Shown here: positions 7,624 through 16,792 of the stretch, piece by piece
Layout of the letters: every line of letters begins with the position of its first letter
Position numbering within the stretch: position 1 is the stretch's first letter
DNA from: Bosea sp. 685
GTDB lineage: Bacteria > Pseudomonadota > Alphaproteobacteria > Rhizobiales > Beijerinckiaceae
Direction: 5' to 3'
DNA: 64,000 bases
NCBI RefSeq assembly: GCF_031884435.1
Contig: NZ_CP134779.1
Coordinates: 5,146,001 to 5,210,000 of the forward strand
Made by a program: the position numbers and the translations under genes
Notes under the pieces: generated by a model
The model's database searches: none
Told to the model about the DNA's origin: nothing
Seen by the model: the letters and a program-made list of their open reading frames with translations, nothing else

Positions 7624-8684
7624 GCCTGCCTCCTGCCCGGTTCCGCCACCGGCGTCCAGAGCACATCCTCGATCCGCCGCGCGCCGGTGCAGAGCATCAC
7701 CAGCCGGTCGAAGCCGAGCGCGATGCCCGAAGCCTGCGGCATCCCAGCGAGCGCGGCCAGGAAATCCTCGTCGATTGGGTAGCGCTCACCATAGATGCGC
7801 GCCTTCTCGTCCATATCGGCCTCGAAGCGCCGGCGCTGCTCGGCCGGATCGGTAAGTTCACCGAAGGCGTTGGCGAGCTCGACGCCGCAGGCATAGAACT
7901 CGAAGCGCTCGGCCACCCTGCCATCGCCGGGCTTGGGCCGCGCCAGCGCCGCCTCGGAGATCGGATATTCGCACAGGATCGTGGCGCGGCCTTGACCGAG
8001 ATTCGGCTCGATCCGCTCGGACAGGACGCGGCTGAAGATGTCGGACCAGCTGTCATCCGCGACCAGCCTGATGCCGGCCGCGATGGCCGCCTTGGCCAAG
8101 GCGCTGCGGTCAGTCGCGCCATCCGGCCCGATCGTCGCCAGCAGGTCGATGCCGGCATGGCGCGCGAAGGCGTCGTGCAGCGTCAGGCGCTCAGGCTCGG
8201 CAAAGGGATCAGCCTCCATGCCGCGCCATTGCAGCAATGTAGCGCCTGCCGCCCGCGCGGCCTCGGCCAGCAGCGCGGCGCTGTCGATCATCAGCGTCTC
8301 GTAATCTTCGCCAGCCCGATACCATTCCAGCATCGTGAATTCCGGGTGGTGCAGCGCCGTGCGCTCGCGGTTGCGGAAGACGCGGGCGAAATCGAAGATC
8401 CGCCGCTCGCCCGCCGCCAGCAGCTTCTTGGCGGCGAATTCGGGCGAGGTGTGCAGGTAATAGGGGTGGCTTGCGCCGGTATCGTCGATCAAGACCGTCG
8501 CGAAGCCGTGCAGATGCGTCTCGTTGCCGGGCGAGCGCTGCAGGATCGCCGCCTCGACCTCGACGAAGTCGCGCGCCTCGAACCAGCGCCTGAGCGCGCT
8601 CTTGATGCGCCCGCGCGCCAGCAGGGCGTGCCGCCGGTCCGCATGGATGTCCGGCCGCCAGAAGGGCGGAGGTCCGTCGTTCAT
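7620..8684 (-). CDS. epmA: EF-P--(R)-beta-lysine ligase (GenX/PoxA)
   Basis: EpmA is a truncated class II lysyl-tRNA-synthetase-like enzyme that ligates (R)-beta-lysine to a conserved lysine of EF-P. The 354-residue protein has only the catalytic domain, without the anticodon-binding OB fold. Motif 2 is FRNRERTALHHPEFTMLEWY, the class II motif 3 is SGIALGFDRLVML near the C-terminus, and QRSPGNETHLHGF is also present. The start is ATG 8682-8684; an open upstream extension lacks similarity. It is divergent from efp across 116 bases and overlaps epmB by 4 bases. Confidence 0.95.
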   Translation of the reverse strand: MNDGPPPFWRPDIHADRRHALLARGRIKSALRRWFEARDFVEVEAAILQRSPGNETHLHGFATVLIDDTGASHPYYLHTSPEFAAKKLLAAGERRIFDFARVFRNRERTALHHPEFTMLEWYRAGEDYETLMIDSAALLAEAARAAGATLLQWRGMEADPFAEPERLTLHDAFARHAGIDLLATIGPDGATDRSALAKAAIAAGIRLVADDSWSDIFSRVLSERIEPNLGQGRATILCEYPISEAALARPKPGDGRVAERFEFYACGVELANAFGELTDPAEQRRRFEADMDEKARIYGERYPIDEDFLAALAGMPQASGIALGFDRLVMLCTGARRIEDVLWTPVAEPGRRQA

Positions 8685-8800
8685 AGGGTCTCGGGTCAAA
8701 GCGTCTGACAGCTTCCGTTTCGCCCGCGAATGCGGTAGTTGCGCGGCAACGAATTCGAATAGCGCGCGCAAGAGCCGCGCACCAGTCAAGGAAGCTTCAC

Positions 8801-9370
8801 GTGGTCAAGGTCATCGCTTCATCCGTCCGCAAGGGCAACGTGCTCGAGCTCGACGGGCATCTCTGCTCGGTTCTCTCGGCCGAGAGCTTCTTCCCCGGCA
8901 AGGGCACGCCGACGACGCAGATCGACATGCGCCGGATCCATGACGGCACCAAGATGACGCAGCGCTACAAGACGACCGAGCAGGTCGAGCGCGCCTATGT
9001 CGAGGATCGCGACTACACCTATCTCTACCAGGACGGCGAGCAATACGTCTTCATGAACCCCGAGACCTTCGACCAGATCAATGTCGATGGCGACGTGGTC
9101 GGCGACATGGCGCCTTATCTCCAGGAAGGCATGAAAGTCTCGCTCTCGGTATTCGAGGAGAAGGCGGTCTCGATCGAGTTGCCGCAGCGCGTCGTCGTCG
9201 AGGTCGCCGAGACCGAGCCCGTGACCAAGGGCCAGACCGCCTCGTCCTCCTACAAGCCCGCGATCCTGGTCAACGGCGTGCGCACCGCCGTGCCGCCCCA
9301 TATCGGTCCTGGCGTCCGCATCGTAGTGATGACGGAGACCGGCGCCTATGTCGAGCGCGCCAAGGATTGA
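8801..9370 (+). CDS. efp: Elongation factor P
   Basis: EF-P binds between the P and E sites and rescues ribosomes stalled at polyproline. The 189-residue protein has the three OB-like domains of the family and the KOW-like N-terminal domain, with the modifiable lysine at position 34 in [10 protein letters not shown], matching Lys34 of E. coli EF-P. The C-terminal signature region is [18 protein letters not shown]. Translation starts at GTG 8801, five bases after AAGGAAG. A rho-independent terminator lies at 9453-9476. Its modification enzymes epmA and epmB are divergent neighbours. Confidence 0.97.
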   Translation: MVKVIASSVRKGNVLELDGHLCSVLSAESFFPGKGTPTTQIDMRRIHDGTKMTQRYKTTEQVERAYVEDRDYTYLYQDGEQYVFMNPETFDQINVDGDVVGDMAPYLQEGMKVSLSVFEEKAVSIELPQRVVVEVAETEPVTKGQTASSSYKPAILVNGVRTAVPPHIGPGVRIVVMTETGAYVERAKD

Positions 9371-9452
9371 TACCGGGCAGGATTGATCTCGGCGCGCTTT
9401 GTTCGCGGCCGGCCCCTGTAAACGGCGCGGCAACAACTATATGCGCGATGCG

Positions 9453-9476
9453 ACGGGCCCATCCGGGCCCGTTTTC
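9453..9476 (+). terminator. Rho-independent terminator after efp
   Basis: ACGGGCCC at 9453-9460 and GGGCCCGT at 9465-9472 form an 8-bp GC-rich stem with a 4-base ATCC loop, followed by TTTTC. It lies 83 bases after the efp stop and just before the next gene, so efp is probably monocistronic. Confidence 0.8.
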
Positions 9477-9494
9477 GTATCCGAGGATGATCTG

Positions 9495-10013
9495 ATGCCA
9501 TTGACCGCCCGCACCGCCGCGCTTGCCGGCTTCACCCAGACGCTCAAGGCACTCGACGCCATCCTCGACAAGACGGTCGCGCAGGCCACCGAGCGCAAGA
9601 TCGATCCGGCGGTTCTGCTATCATCGCGCCTGTCGCCCGACATGCTGCCCTTCACGCGCCAGGTCCAGCTCGCCTGCGATTTCGCCAAGAACGCGGCGGC
9701 GCGGGTCAGCGGGGCCGAGAATCCGAAATTCCCCGACGAAGAGACCACCGTCGCCGAGCTCAAGGCGCGCATCGCCAAGGTGCTGGCCTTCGTCGCGAAC
9801 ACCGATGATGCAGCGCTGGATGCCGGCCTCGCCAAGGATGTGACCTTCCCGCGCGGTCCCTCCGCGACGGTGACGATGAAGAGCGAGACCTATCTCACGC
9901 GTTTTGCCGTGCCGAACTTCTATTTCCACGCCACGACCGCCTATGCGATCCTGCGCGAGAACGGCATCCAGATCGGCAAGAGCGACTTCCTGCACGGCGT
10001 GCTCGACGCCTGA
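9495..10013 (+). CDS. DUF1993 family protein
   Basis: The 172-residue protein matches the DUF1993 pattern: MPLTARTAALAGFTQTLKAL at the start, LSPDMLPFTRQVQLACDFAK in the middle, and FPRGPSATVTMKSETYLTRF then VPNFYFHATTAYAILRENG at the end. It is predicted to be a four-helix-bundle relative of DinB/YfiT-like proteins, with H-x-x-x-A-Y in the last helix. No function is established. The ATG at 9495 has GAGGA seven bases upstream; an open N-terminal extension runs through the efp terminator and is rejected. A GNAT gene follows 19 bases later and is probably cotranscribed. Confidence 0.87.
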   Translation: MPLTARTAALAGFTQTLKALDAILDKTVAQATERKIDPAVLLSSRLSPDMLPFTRQVQLACDFAKNAAARVSGAENPKFPDEETTVAELKARIAKVLAFVANTDDAALDAGLAKDVTFPRGPSATVTMKSETYLTRFAVPNFYFHATTAYAILRENGIQIGKSDFLHGVLDA

Positions 10014-10032
10014 TCTATAGCGGGAGGGCAAG

Positions 10033-10500
10033 ATGAAGCCGCGCGATGCAACACGGATCGAGCGGGCCACGGCCGACGACGCCGCCGAAATCGCCGAGCT
10101 CTATCTTGCCTCCCGCACTGATGCCCTGCCGTTCCTGCGTCGCGTCCATAGCGATGCGCAGACGCGCCGCTGGATTGCCGACACGCTTTTGGCGACCCGC
10201 GAAACCTGGATCGCCAGATCGGGCGAGAGCATCGTCGGCGTCCTCGCTTTGCAGGGCGAGGATCTCGACCAGCTCTATCTGCTGCCGGGCTGGTATCGCC
10301 GCGGTATCGGCTCATTAATGCTCGCCAAGGCCAAGGAGCTGAGCCCGACGCGGCTCACGCTGTTCACCTTCCAGAGCAATGCCCGCGCCCGCGCCTTCTA
10401 CGAAGCTCACGGCTTCCATATCGTCGAGATGGGCGACGGGACAGGCAATGAGGAGGGCGAACCGGACATCCTCTATGAATGGCGTTCGAAACGAAGCTGA
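10033..10500 (+). CDS. GNAT family N-acetyltransferase
   Basis: The 155-residue protein has the GNAT acetyl-CoA loop YLLPGWYRRGIGSLML (R-R-G-I-G at about residues 94-98), an N-terminal RIERATADDAAEIAELY strand-helix, and the motif B region SNARARAFYEAHGFHIVEMG. The acceptor substrate cannot be predicted. The GGAGG before ATG 10033 is strong, and the gene lies 19 bases after the DUF1993 gene. It converges with the downstream metallo-hydrolase gene across a terminator-bearing gap. Confidence 0.9.
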   Translation: MKPRDATRIERATADDAAEIAELYLASRTDALPFLRRVHSDAQTRRWIADTLLATRETWIARSGESIVGVLALQGEDLDQLYLLPGWYRRGIGSLMLAKAKELSPTRLTLFTFQSNARARAFYEAHGFHIVEMGDGTGNEEGEPDILYEWRSKRS

Positions 10501-10663
10501 CACGCGCCCTTGAAACCGCCGCATTGCTCTCCCATATAGGGATCACGGCGACGTCGAGGGCGTTCCACTGTCCTCCAGCGCCGATGAAGACGGCCATGAG
10601 CCGAACGTTTGACGCCGGATGTACGCGCACCCGTTCAGGACATGGCCGTTGGTTCTTCCAGGG

Positions 10664-10693
10664 CCCGTAGCGGATATCCGCTGCGGGTCTTTT
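10664..10693. terminator. Terminator-like hairpin between convergent genes
   Basis: CCCG at 10664-10667 pairs with CGGG at 10684-10687, around an inner palindrome AGCGGATATCCGCT (10669-10682). The plus-strand transcript then reads TCTTTTCG. It sits at the end of the GNAT transcript, just before the stop of the opposing gene. Nothing else is seen in the roughly 160 bases between the GNAT stop and this hairpin. Confidence 0.6.
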
Positions 10694-10697
10694 CGTA

Positions 10698-11354
10698 TCA
10701 ACCCCGCAGGAACTCGTTGTTCAACCGCTCCTCGCCAAGCGTGCTCGCCGGGCCGTGGCCGGGCAGGAACTGGACGTCGTCACCGAGCGGCAGGAGCTTG
10801 GCCTTGATGCCGGCGATCAGCGTCTCGTGGCTGCCATAGGGAAAATCGGTGCGGCCGACCGAACCGGCGAAGACCGTGTCGCCCGCCAGCAGGAAGCGCA
10901 GATCCTTCTGGAAGAAGGTGACATGGCCCGGCGTATGGCCCGGTACATGCGCGACCGAGAAGGTAACCTCCCCGACCGCAACCTCATCGCCCTCAGTGAG
11001 CCAGCGCGTCGGCGTCACCGGCCTGATGCCGCGCATGTCGAAGCGCAGGCCCGAGGACGGCAAATCGTCGAGCAGGAACTTGTCGGCCTCATGAGGGCCG
11101 ATGACCGGCACCGACAAGGCGTCGGCGAGATCAGCCGCGCCACCGGCATGGTCGATATGGCCATGCGTCAGCCAGATCGCGACGGGCGTCACCGAGAGCT
11201 CGCCCAAGGCGCGCTGGATCTGCGGGACATCGCCGCCGGGATCGACGATCGCAGCCTGCATCGTCTTGGTGCACCAGACGATCGAGCAATTCTGCTGAAA
11301 CGGCGTCACAGGCACGACGGCGATGCTGAGCGGGGCGGTCGTATCGCTGGTCAT
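10698..11354 (-). CDS. Metallo-beta-lactamase-fold hydrolase (glyoxalase II-like)
   Basis: The 218-residue protein carries the binuclear metal motif THGHIDHAGG (His64, His66, Asp68, His69), then HVPGHTPGHVTFF and VLLAGDTVF-like LLAGDTVFAGSVGRTDFP, as in glyoxalase II and YcbL-type hydrolases. The usual reaction in this subgroup is thioester hydrolysis, for example of S-lactoylglutathione, but the C-terminal substrate domain of true GloB is absent. It is therefore better called a YcbL-like or type II glyoxalase-related hydrolase. A GAGGTGA lies before ATG 11352-11354. It is divergent from the AraC gene. Confidence 0.9.
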   Translation of the reverse strand: MTSDTTAPLSIAVVPVTPFQQNCSIVWCTKTMQAAIVDPGGDVPQIQRALGELSVTPVAIWLTHGHIDHAGGAADLADALSVPVIGPHEADKFLLDDLPSSGLRFDMRGIRPVTPTRWLTEGDEVAVGEVTFSVAHVPGHTPGHVTFFQKDLRFLLAGDTVFAGSVGRTDFPYGSHETLIAGIKAKLLPLGDDVQFLPGHGPASTLGEERLNNEFLRG

Positions 11355-11593
11355 TCATCACCTCGTGGCTGCTCACATCAAAAAACCCGGCGGTGACATA
11401 TCGCAGAGCCGCAGCGCGACAGCCATACTCCAAATGCCGCCTTGCCCAAACCCATTCGCCACGGTGCGTTTCGAGGGCGAGACGATTATGAGGTGAATTG
11501 GGATGCACGATGAGGCACCCGGCCGGTCGCAGCCACGGCACTTTAGCAAAAGCGGCTAAGTTTCCGGCTCTCCGATAGGGCAGGCTATCCGCC

Positions 11594-12457
11594 ATGGTAC
11601 GAGATCGCACAGAACGGGATTATCGCGCTCGGGTGGCCCGTGCGGTTGCGGCCATTATCGGCAATCCGATGGCCGACCTGCATCTCGACGACCTGGCGCG
11701 CCTCGCGCATTTCTCGCCTTTTCATTTTCACCGCGTCTATGCCGGCGTGGTCGGTGAGACGGTGACCGCCACGCTCCGTCGCGTCCGGCTGGCTCTCGCG
11801 ACACGCCTCCTGGCCAGCTCCGATGACAGCGTCACGCAAGTGGCGCTGACTGTCGGTTATGACAGTCCGCAAGCCTTCGCCCGCGCCTTTCACCAGTTCA
11901 CCGGGCAGTCGCCGCGCGCATTCCGGCAGCAGATGAGGCGCGCGATCCTCACTATCGACGGGACAGTCGATAACGACGGCAATGACGCAACTATGCCGAC
12001 TGTGACGATCGTCGAACGACCGTCGCAACGGTTGCATGCGCTGCGACATGTCGGGTCGTTCGCGACCATTCCTCACACGCACCGGCAGCTGCGTCTGCGC
12101 GCCGGCACGCGAGCGATCTCTGAGAAATGGGGCGCCTCCTTCGGCAATCCCCGATACGCCGACCGTTTCAGATACTACGCCGCCATCGCCTCGCCGGATC
12201 CTTGGCCAGAGGGTTCCGAAGTCGAAGCGCTCGAGATTCCCGGCGGCCGCTATGTCGTGCATCGGCTGGTGGGTCCCTACACCCGCATCAACGCCGCCGC
12301 GCAGGCTCTCTACACAAAATGGATGCCGGGCAGCGGCTACGAGCCGGACGATCGGCCCACGCTGGAGCACTATCTCGATACGTCGTCGCGCGGGATCGCA
12401 CCCTCCGCCCTGCGCACCGACCTGTTCATCCCCATCCGCGATGCGAGCCCGCCATGA
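11594..12457 (+). CDS. AraC family transcriptional regulator with GyrI-like effector domain
   Basis: The 287-residue protein has an N-terminal AraC/XylS double helix-turn-helix at about residues 8-110, with HFSPFHFHRVYAGVVGETV and VALTVGYDSPQAFARAFHQFTG. It is followed by a GyrI/SbmC-like small-molecule-binding domain at about 130-285 (TVTIVERPSQRLHALRHVG, then YYAAIASPDPWPEGSEVEAL and IPGGRYVVHRLVGPY). This Rob/SoxS-like architecture usually senses hydrophobic compounds. Its stop overlaps the start of the secreted alpha/beta hydrolase by 4 bases, so it is in an operon with, and possibly regulates, that gene. Ligand unknown. Confidence 0.93.
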   Translation: MVRDRTERDYRARVARAVAAIIGNPMADLHLDDLARLAHFSPFHFHRVYAGVVGETVTATLRRVRLALATRLLASSDDSVTQVALTVGYDSPQAFARAFHQFTGQSPRAFRQQMRRAILTIDGTVDNDGNDATMPTVTIVERPSQRLHALRHVGSFATIPHTHRQLRLRAGTRAISEKWGASFGNPRYADRFRYYAAIASPDPWPEGSEVEALEIPGGRYVVHRLVGPYTRINAAAQALYTKWMPGSGYEPDDRPTLEHYLDTSSRGIAPSALRTDLFIPIRDASPP

Positions 12458-13428
12458 ATCTCCACCGCCTGTTCCCCTGCATCGCCCTTGGCCTTGGCCT
12501 CGCCCTTGGCCTAGCGACCTCACTGGCACAGGCAGCCGGGTTCAAAGCCGTCGAGATCCCTGCCGAAGGACCGCTCCAACCACTCCAGGGGGCGGTCTGG
12601 TATCCGTGCGTCCAACCGAAAAGCGAGATGCGGTTCGGACCTTTCACCATGTCCGTCAGCATGAACTGCCCGCTCACAGTTGAGAAGCATCCGCTCGTCG
12701 TGATCTCGCATGGCAGGACTGGCAACTTCCTGGGACATCGCGATACGGCCGAGGCGCTGGCCGACGCCGGCTTCATCGTCCTCGCCATCAATCACCCTGG
12801 CGACACCAGCCGGGACAAAAGCCGAACCGACGAGTTCTCGGTCTTCGTCGAGCGGCCGGCCGACATCAAGCGCGCGGTCGATTACATGCTCGGCTCATGG
12901 CCCGATGCGGCCAGGATCGATGCCGGGCGGATCGGATTCTTCGGCTTCTCCCGGGGCGGCTATACCGGGCTCGTCGCCATCGGCACCAATCCGTATTTCG
13001 GCAAGCGCCTGAAACTCTGCGAGGGCAAGAGCGACCCGCTCTGCGAGCAGGTCCGCGCGGGAAAGCTTCCTGAGCTCAGTCATGATCCACGCATCAAGGC
13101 GGCCGTCATCGCCGACCCGCTCAGCGTCTTCTTTACGGAGGAGAGCTTCAAAAACGTGCGGGTGCCGGTTCAGCTCTGGGGCTCCGAGCGCGGCGGCGAC
13201 GGCGTGACCCCGGCCAGCGTCGTGGGCATAGCCAGCCTGCTGCCGAAGAAACCCGATTTCCGCGTCGTGCCGGGCTCTCAGCATTTTTCCTTCGTGCCGC
13301 CCTGCCCGGCGGAGTTCGCCCAATCGGCGGCCGATCTCTGCAGCGATCAGCCCGGTTTCGATCGGGCCGCTTTCCATGCCGATTTCAACGCCCGCGTGCT
13401 CGCCTTCTTCAAGGCGCAGCTCGGCTAG
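12454..13428 (+). CDS. Secreted alpha/beta hydrolase (dienelactone hydrolase/PAF-acetylhydrolase-like)
   Basis: The 324-residue protein has a Sec signal peptide (hydrophobic stretch at residues 8-24, cleavage likely after AQA near 27). It has an alpha/beta hydrolase core: oxyanion region VVISHGRTGNF, the nucleophile elbow GFSRGG with Ser166, and a late histidine in PGSQHFSF. The pattern NHPGDTS after strand 4 resembles predicted dienelactone-hydrolase-like and platelet-activating-factor acetylhydrolase-like enzymes. It should act in the periplasm on an ester or lactone that is not identifiable here. The ATGA overlap with the AraC/GyrI gene fixes the start. Confidence 0.88.
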   Translation: MNLHRLFPCIALGLGLALGLATSLAQAAGFKAVEIPAEGPLQPLQGAVWYPCVQPKSEMRFGPFTMSVSMNCPLTVEKHPLVVISHGRTGNFLGHRDTAEALADAGFIVLAINHPGDTSRDKSRTDEFSVFVERPADIKRAVDYMLGSWPDAARIDAGRIGFFGFSRGGYTGLVAIGTNPYFGKRLKLCEGKSDPLCEQVRAGKLPELSHDPRIKAAVIADPLSVFFTEESFKNVRVPVQLWGSERGGDGVTPASVVGIASLLPKKPDFRVVPGSQHFSFVPPCPAEFAQSAADLCSDQPGFDRAAFHADFNARVLAFFKAQLG

Positions 13429-13468
13429 AGGCTGCTATGGACCATGGGCTCGATAGACCGAACGCCAG

Positions 13469-13825
13469 TCAGCGCTTGCCGCAACGATTGGCGAGCAGCA
13501 CGCGGTATTCGGCAAGCTCGGTATCCATCAAGCCGACATTCTGTTCGCGCTGGGCACCGCTCTGACAGGTCGCGAAGACCGAGCGCGCGCTCTGCAGGAA
13601 GCCGACATGCTCGCGCCAGATCCGGCATTGCGTCGCCTGATCGGCCGTCGCGACCGCCTGCAATCGTGTCAGCTGGCGGCGCAGCGCGCCTTCGTTCTGG
13701 AACAGGTCACGCGAGCAGGTCGCGGGCGCACTCGCCCGCCCCTGCGCCATCGCCTCGCCTGCCGTGGCGAGCACGGCAAATCCGAGGCATACGGTTCCGA
13801 AGCTTGCGGCGGCAAAACCCCTCAT
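13469..13825 (-). CDS. Small secreted hypothetical protein
   Basis: This 118-residue protein has an N-terminal signal peptide ([20 protein letters not shown], cleavage near GEAMAQ at about 28). The helical mature part is rich in Gln, Arg and Ala, with three cysteines after the signal that could form a disulfide. I recognise no domain. The ATG at 13823-13825 overlaps the TGA of the fumarase gene by 4 bases, so it is translationally coupled to fumarase; a functional link is not obvious. Confidence 0.75.
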   Translation of the reverse strand: MRGFAAASFGTVCLGFAVLATAGEAMAQGRASAPATCSRDLFQNEGALRRQLTRLQAVATADQATQCRIWREHVGFLQSARSVFATCQSGAQREQNVGLMDTELAEYRVLLANRCGKR

Positions 13826-15438
13826 CCGAGATTCAACTCCTTGAAGAAGTCGTTGCCCTTGTCGTCGATGACGATGAAGGCCGGAAAATCCTCGACCTCG
13901 ATGCGCCAGACCGCCTCCATGCCGAGTTCGGGATATTCCAGGACCTCGACCTTCTTGATGCAGTCCTGCGCAAGCCGCGCGGCGGGACCGCCGATCGAGC
14001 CGAGATAGAAGCCGCCATGCGTCTTGCAGGCTTCCCGAACCGCAGCGGAACGGTTGCCCTTGGCGAGCATCACCATCGAACCGCCGAAGGACTGGAACTG
14101 GTCGACGAAGGAATCCATCCGGCCAGCCGTGGTGGGTCCAAACGAGCCCGAGGCCATGCCGTCAGGCGTCTTGGCCGGGCCGGCGTAATAGACTGGGTGG
14201 TTCTTGAAATAATCAGGCATGCCCTGCCCTGTCTCCAGCCGCTCGCGGATCTTGGCATGGGCCGAGTCGCGCGCCACGATGATCGTCCCGGTCAGCGAGA
14301 GCCGGGTCTTGACCGGGTACTGCGAGAGTGTGGCGAGAATTTCGGCCATTGGACGGTTGAGATCGACCTTGACGACCGCTCCGCCGAGCGAGGCATCCTC
14401 GACCTCGGGCAGGTACTTGGCCGGGTTGGTCTCCAGCGCTTCGAGATAGATGCCGTCCCTGGTGATCTTACCCTTGGCCTGGCGATCGGCCGAGCAGGAG
14501 ACGCCGAGCCCGATCGGCAGCGAGGCGCCATGGCGTGGCAGGCGGATGACGCGGACGTCATGGCAGAAATACTTTCCGCCGAACTGTGCGCCGACGCCGA
14601 GCGACTGCGTCAGCTTATGCACCTCCTCCTCCATCTCAAGATCGCGGAAGGCGTGACCGGAAGGCGAGCCCGTGGTCGGCAGCGCGTCGAGATATTTCGT
14701 CGAGGCGAGCTTGACGGTCTTGAGGTTCTGCTCCGCCGAGGTGCCGCCGATGACGATGGCAAGGTGGTAGGGCGGGCAGGCCGCGGTGCCCAGCGTCAGG
14801 ATCTTCTCCTTCAGGAACGCCATCATGCGGTCCTTGGTCAGGAGCGAGGGCGTCGCCTGGAACAGGAAGGTCTTGTTGGCCGAGCCACCGCCCTTGGCGA
14901 CGAAGAGGAATTTGTACGCATCCTCACCCTCGGCATAGATGTCGATCTGCGCCGGCAGGTTGGTCGCGGTGTTCTTCTCCTCGAACATCGAGAGCGGAGC
15001 GACCTGGGAATAGCGCAGGTTGCGCTTGAAATAAGCGTCGGCGACGCCCTCGCCGAGCGCCGCCTCGTCATCGCCATCGGTCCAGACCTTGCGGCCCTTC
15101 TTGCCCATGATGATCGCCGTGCCGGTATCCTGGCACATCGGCAGCACGCCGCCGGCCGAGATGTTGGCGTTCTTCAGCAGGTCATAGGCGACGAATTTGT
15201 CGTTCGAGGTCGCCTCGGGATCGTCGAGGATTTTCGCCAGCTGGGCGAGATGGCCCGGCCGCAGCAGATGGTTGATGTCGATGAAGGCCTGCTCGCTGAG
15301 TTGGCGGATCGCCTCGCGCGAAACCGTCAGAACCTCGCGATCGCCGAGTTTCTCGACCGAGATCCCTTCGCTGCCCAACTTGCGATAAGGCGTGGCGTCG
15401 TCGCCGAGCGGGAAGAGATCGACATGCGTATAGGCCAT
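13822..15438 (-). CDS. Class I (iron-sulfur) fumarate hydratase
   Basis: This 538-residue protein is a class I, oxygen-labile [4Fe-4S] fumarase that interconverts fumarate and malate in the TCA cycle. The N-terminal alpha domain and C-terminal beta domain are fused as in E. coli FumA/FumB. Cluster and active-site segments are visible: [27 protein letters not shown] and [12 protein letters not shown]. The beta domain carries [16 protein letters not shown]. The ATG at 15436-15438 is preferred; a GTG 33 bases upstream has no ribosome binding site. The small secreted protein gene is coupled to its 3' end. Confidence 0.96.
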   Translation of the reverse strand: MAYTHVDLFPLGDDATPYRKLGSEGISVEKLGDREVLTVSREAIRQLSEQAFIDINHLLRPGHLAQLAKILDDPEATSNDKFVAYDLLKNANISAGGVLPMCQDTGTAIIMGKKGRKVWTDGDDEAALGEGVADAYFKRNLRYSQVAPLSMFEEKNTATNLPAQIDIYAEGEDAYKFLFVAKGGGSANKTFLFQATPSLLTKDRMMAFLKEKILTLGTAACPPYHLAIVIGGTSAEQNLKTVKLASTKYLDALPTTGSPSGHAFRDLEMEEEVHKLTQSLGVGAQFGGKYFCHDVRVIRLPRHGASLPIGLGVSCSADRQAKGKITRDGIYLEALETNPAKYLPEVEDASLGGAVVKVDLNRPMAEILATLSQYPVKTRLSLTGTIIVARDSAHAKIRERLETGQGMPDYFKNHPVYYAGPAKTPDGMASGSFGPTTAGRMDSFVDQFQSFGGSMVMLAKGNRSAAVREACKTHGGFYLGSIGGPAARLAQDCIKKVEVLEYPELGMEAVWRIEVEDFPAFIVIDDKGNDFFKELNLG

Positions 15439-15579
15439 GGACGGAGGCTCCGAGGCGGGTTGGCGCGCCACGCTCAGAACCAGCTCAGCGCAACGCCATT
15501 GTGCATGGCGTCATAGCGGCTTGGCGCACGCTGTCCAAGCCTAGAGGCTGTTAGGGACTCTGGCTTCAAATGGTTCCAG

Positions 15580-16041
15580 TCAGGCCGCCTTCGCGGCCGA
15601 CTCCGCCAGGATCGCGTAGATCGCGGCCGGATCGCGGGCCTTGCGGATCTGCTCCAGCACGGCATGGTTGCGTAGCACGCGAGCAACGCGGGCGAGCGCC
15701 TTGAGATGGTCGGCGCCGGCCCCCTCGGGCGCGATCAGGACGAAGATGATGTCGACGGGCTGGCCGTCCAGCGCGTCGAAATCGACCGGCTTTTCGGCGC
15801 GGGCGAACAGCCCGACCAGCCTGTCGATGCCGGACATGCGTCCATGGGGAATCGCGATGCCATCGCCGATACCGGTGGAACCGAGGCGCTCGCGTTGAAG
15901 CAGCGCCTCGAAGAGCTCGCGCTCAGGCAAGCCGGTGATCATCGCCGCGTGTTGGGCGAGTTCCTGCAGCGCCTGCTTCTTGCCATTGGCCCGCAGCGGC
16001 GAAATCACCGCGGCCGGTGTCAGGAGATCGATCAGCGTCAT
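15580..16041 (-). CDS. ptsN: Nitrogen PTS regulatory protein EIIA(Ntr)
   Basis: EIIANtr is the terminal phospho-acceptor of the nitrogen phosphotransferase system (PtsP, NPr, PtsN). In many proteobacteria it links nitrogen status to potassium transport and stringent responses. The 153-residue protein has the EIIA fructose/mannitol fold, with the phosphorylated His66 in GIAIPHGRM and the segment VDIIFVLIAPEGAGADHLKA. It lies 85 bases downstream of hpf on the same strand. That is the usual hpf-ptsN order next to rpoN in proteobacteria. Confidence 0.95.
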   Translation of the reverse strand: MTLIDLLTPAAVISPLRANGKKQALQELAQHAAMITGLPERELFEALLQRERLGSTGIGDGIAIPHGRMSGIDRLVGLFARAEKPVDFDALDGQPVDIIFVLIAPEGAGADHLKALARVARVLRNHAVLEQIRKARDPAAIYAILAESAAKAA

Positions 16042-16126
16042 GCGCTAGTCCATGCATGTCCCGTGCCGGGCTGGAGGGCCGTGCGGCGCGGGTCAGATTT
16101 GAAAGCCGGGGAGCCTCCCGCTGGCC

Positions 16127-16714
16127 TTACGACAGCGACGCCGGGGGATCGATCCACCCGATATTGCCGTCGCGCCGGCGGTATACGACGTTCATCCGGC
16201 CATTGCCAGCATGGCGGAAGATGACGACGGGAGCGCCGGTCAAATCGAGTTCGGCGACAGCGTCGCCAACCGTCATGACATGGAACGATTTGGTGGTTTC
16301 GGCCACGATAACCGGGTGATCTCCGGCCGCATCGAGTTCGATTTCCTCGATTTCGTCGTCCGGCGCCGCGATCACATAGCTGGGGATTTCGATGCCGGCG
16401 TCGCGGCCATTGCTCGAAGCCGAGCGGTCCTTCAATCGACGCTTGTAACGACGCAGCCGTTTCTCGATGCGCTCAGCCATCTTGTCGAGGCTGGCATAGG
16501 CGTCATGCGCCGTACCCGAGGCCTCAAGCGTGATCCCGGATGACAGATGCAGCACGCCGTCGGTCTTGAACGCCGTGCCGTCCTTGGCGACGGTGACGTG
16601 ACCTTGATAGCCGCCCTCGTAATATTTGCTGAGTGCGGCCGCGACGCGGGTCTCGGCCTGGCCGCGAAGGGCCTCGCCGACATCGAGATTCTTGCCGGAG
16701 ATTCGCAAGCTCAT
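16127..16714 (-). CDS. hpf: Ribosome hibernation-promoting factor, long form
   Basis: The 195-residue protein is a long HPF. The N-terminal RaiA/YfiA domain (about residues 1-100: MSLRISGKNLDVGEALRGQA, KRLRRYKRRLKD) binds the decoding region. The C-terminal domain (about 130-190: VGDAVAELDLTGAPVVIFRH, VVYRRRDGNIGWID) drives 100S ribosome dimerisation. The start is ATG 16712-16714 behind GGGAAG; an open upstream extension is not conserved. A consensus-like promoter is visible at 16764-16792. The gene is separated from rpoN by an autotransporter gene on the other strand. Confidence 0.95.
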   Translation of the reverse strand: MSLRISGKNLDVGEALRGQAETRVAAALSKYYEGGYQGHVTVAKDGTAFKTDGVLHLSSGITLEASGTAHDAYASLDKMAERIEKRLRRYKRRLKDRSASSNGRDAGIEIPSYVIAAPDDEIEEIELDAAGDHPVIVAETTKSFHVMTVGDAVAELDLTGAPVVIFRHAGNGRMNVVYRRRDGNIGWIDPPASLS

Positions 16715-16763
16715 GGAGTGCTTCCCCTTATTTAGCCATGGCCAGTAGTCGGCCATCTCTAGG

Positions 16764-16792
16764 AGCTAAGAACTGGGTAGGGGGTATGTCAA
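16764..16792 (-). promoter_or_regulatory. Candidate sigma-70 promoter of hpf
   Basis: On the minus strand a perfect TTGACA (16787-16792) is followed, after 17 bases, by TTAGCT (16764-16769). This would give a transcript starting about 40-45 bases upstream of the hpf start codon. It would make hpf-ptsN independent of any rpoN promoter. Confidence 0.45.

Noticed and set aside
11355..11593. Possible small gene in the gap before the AraC regulator
   Set aside because: Open frames lack ribosome binding sites and plausible composition; no RNA gene was recognised.
13444..15516. 690-codon open frame on the plus strand
   Set aside because: Antisense to class I fumarase, which has full family motifs; the long frame is a by-product of high GC.
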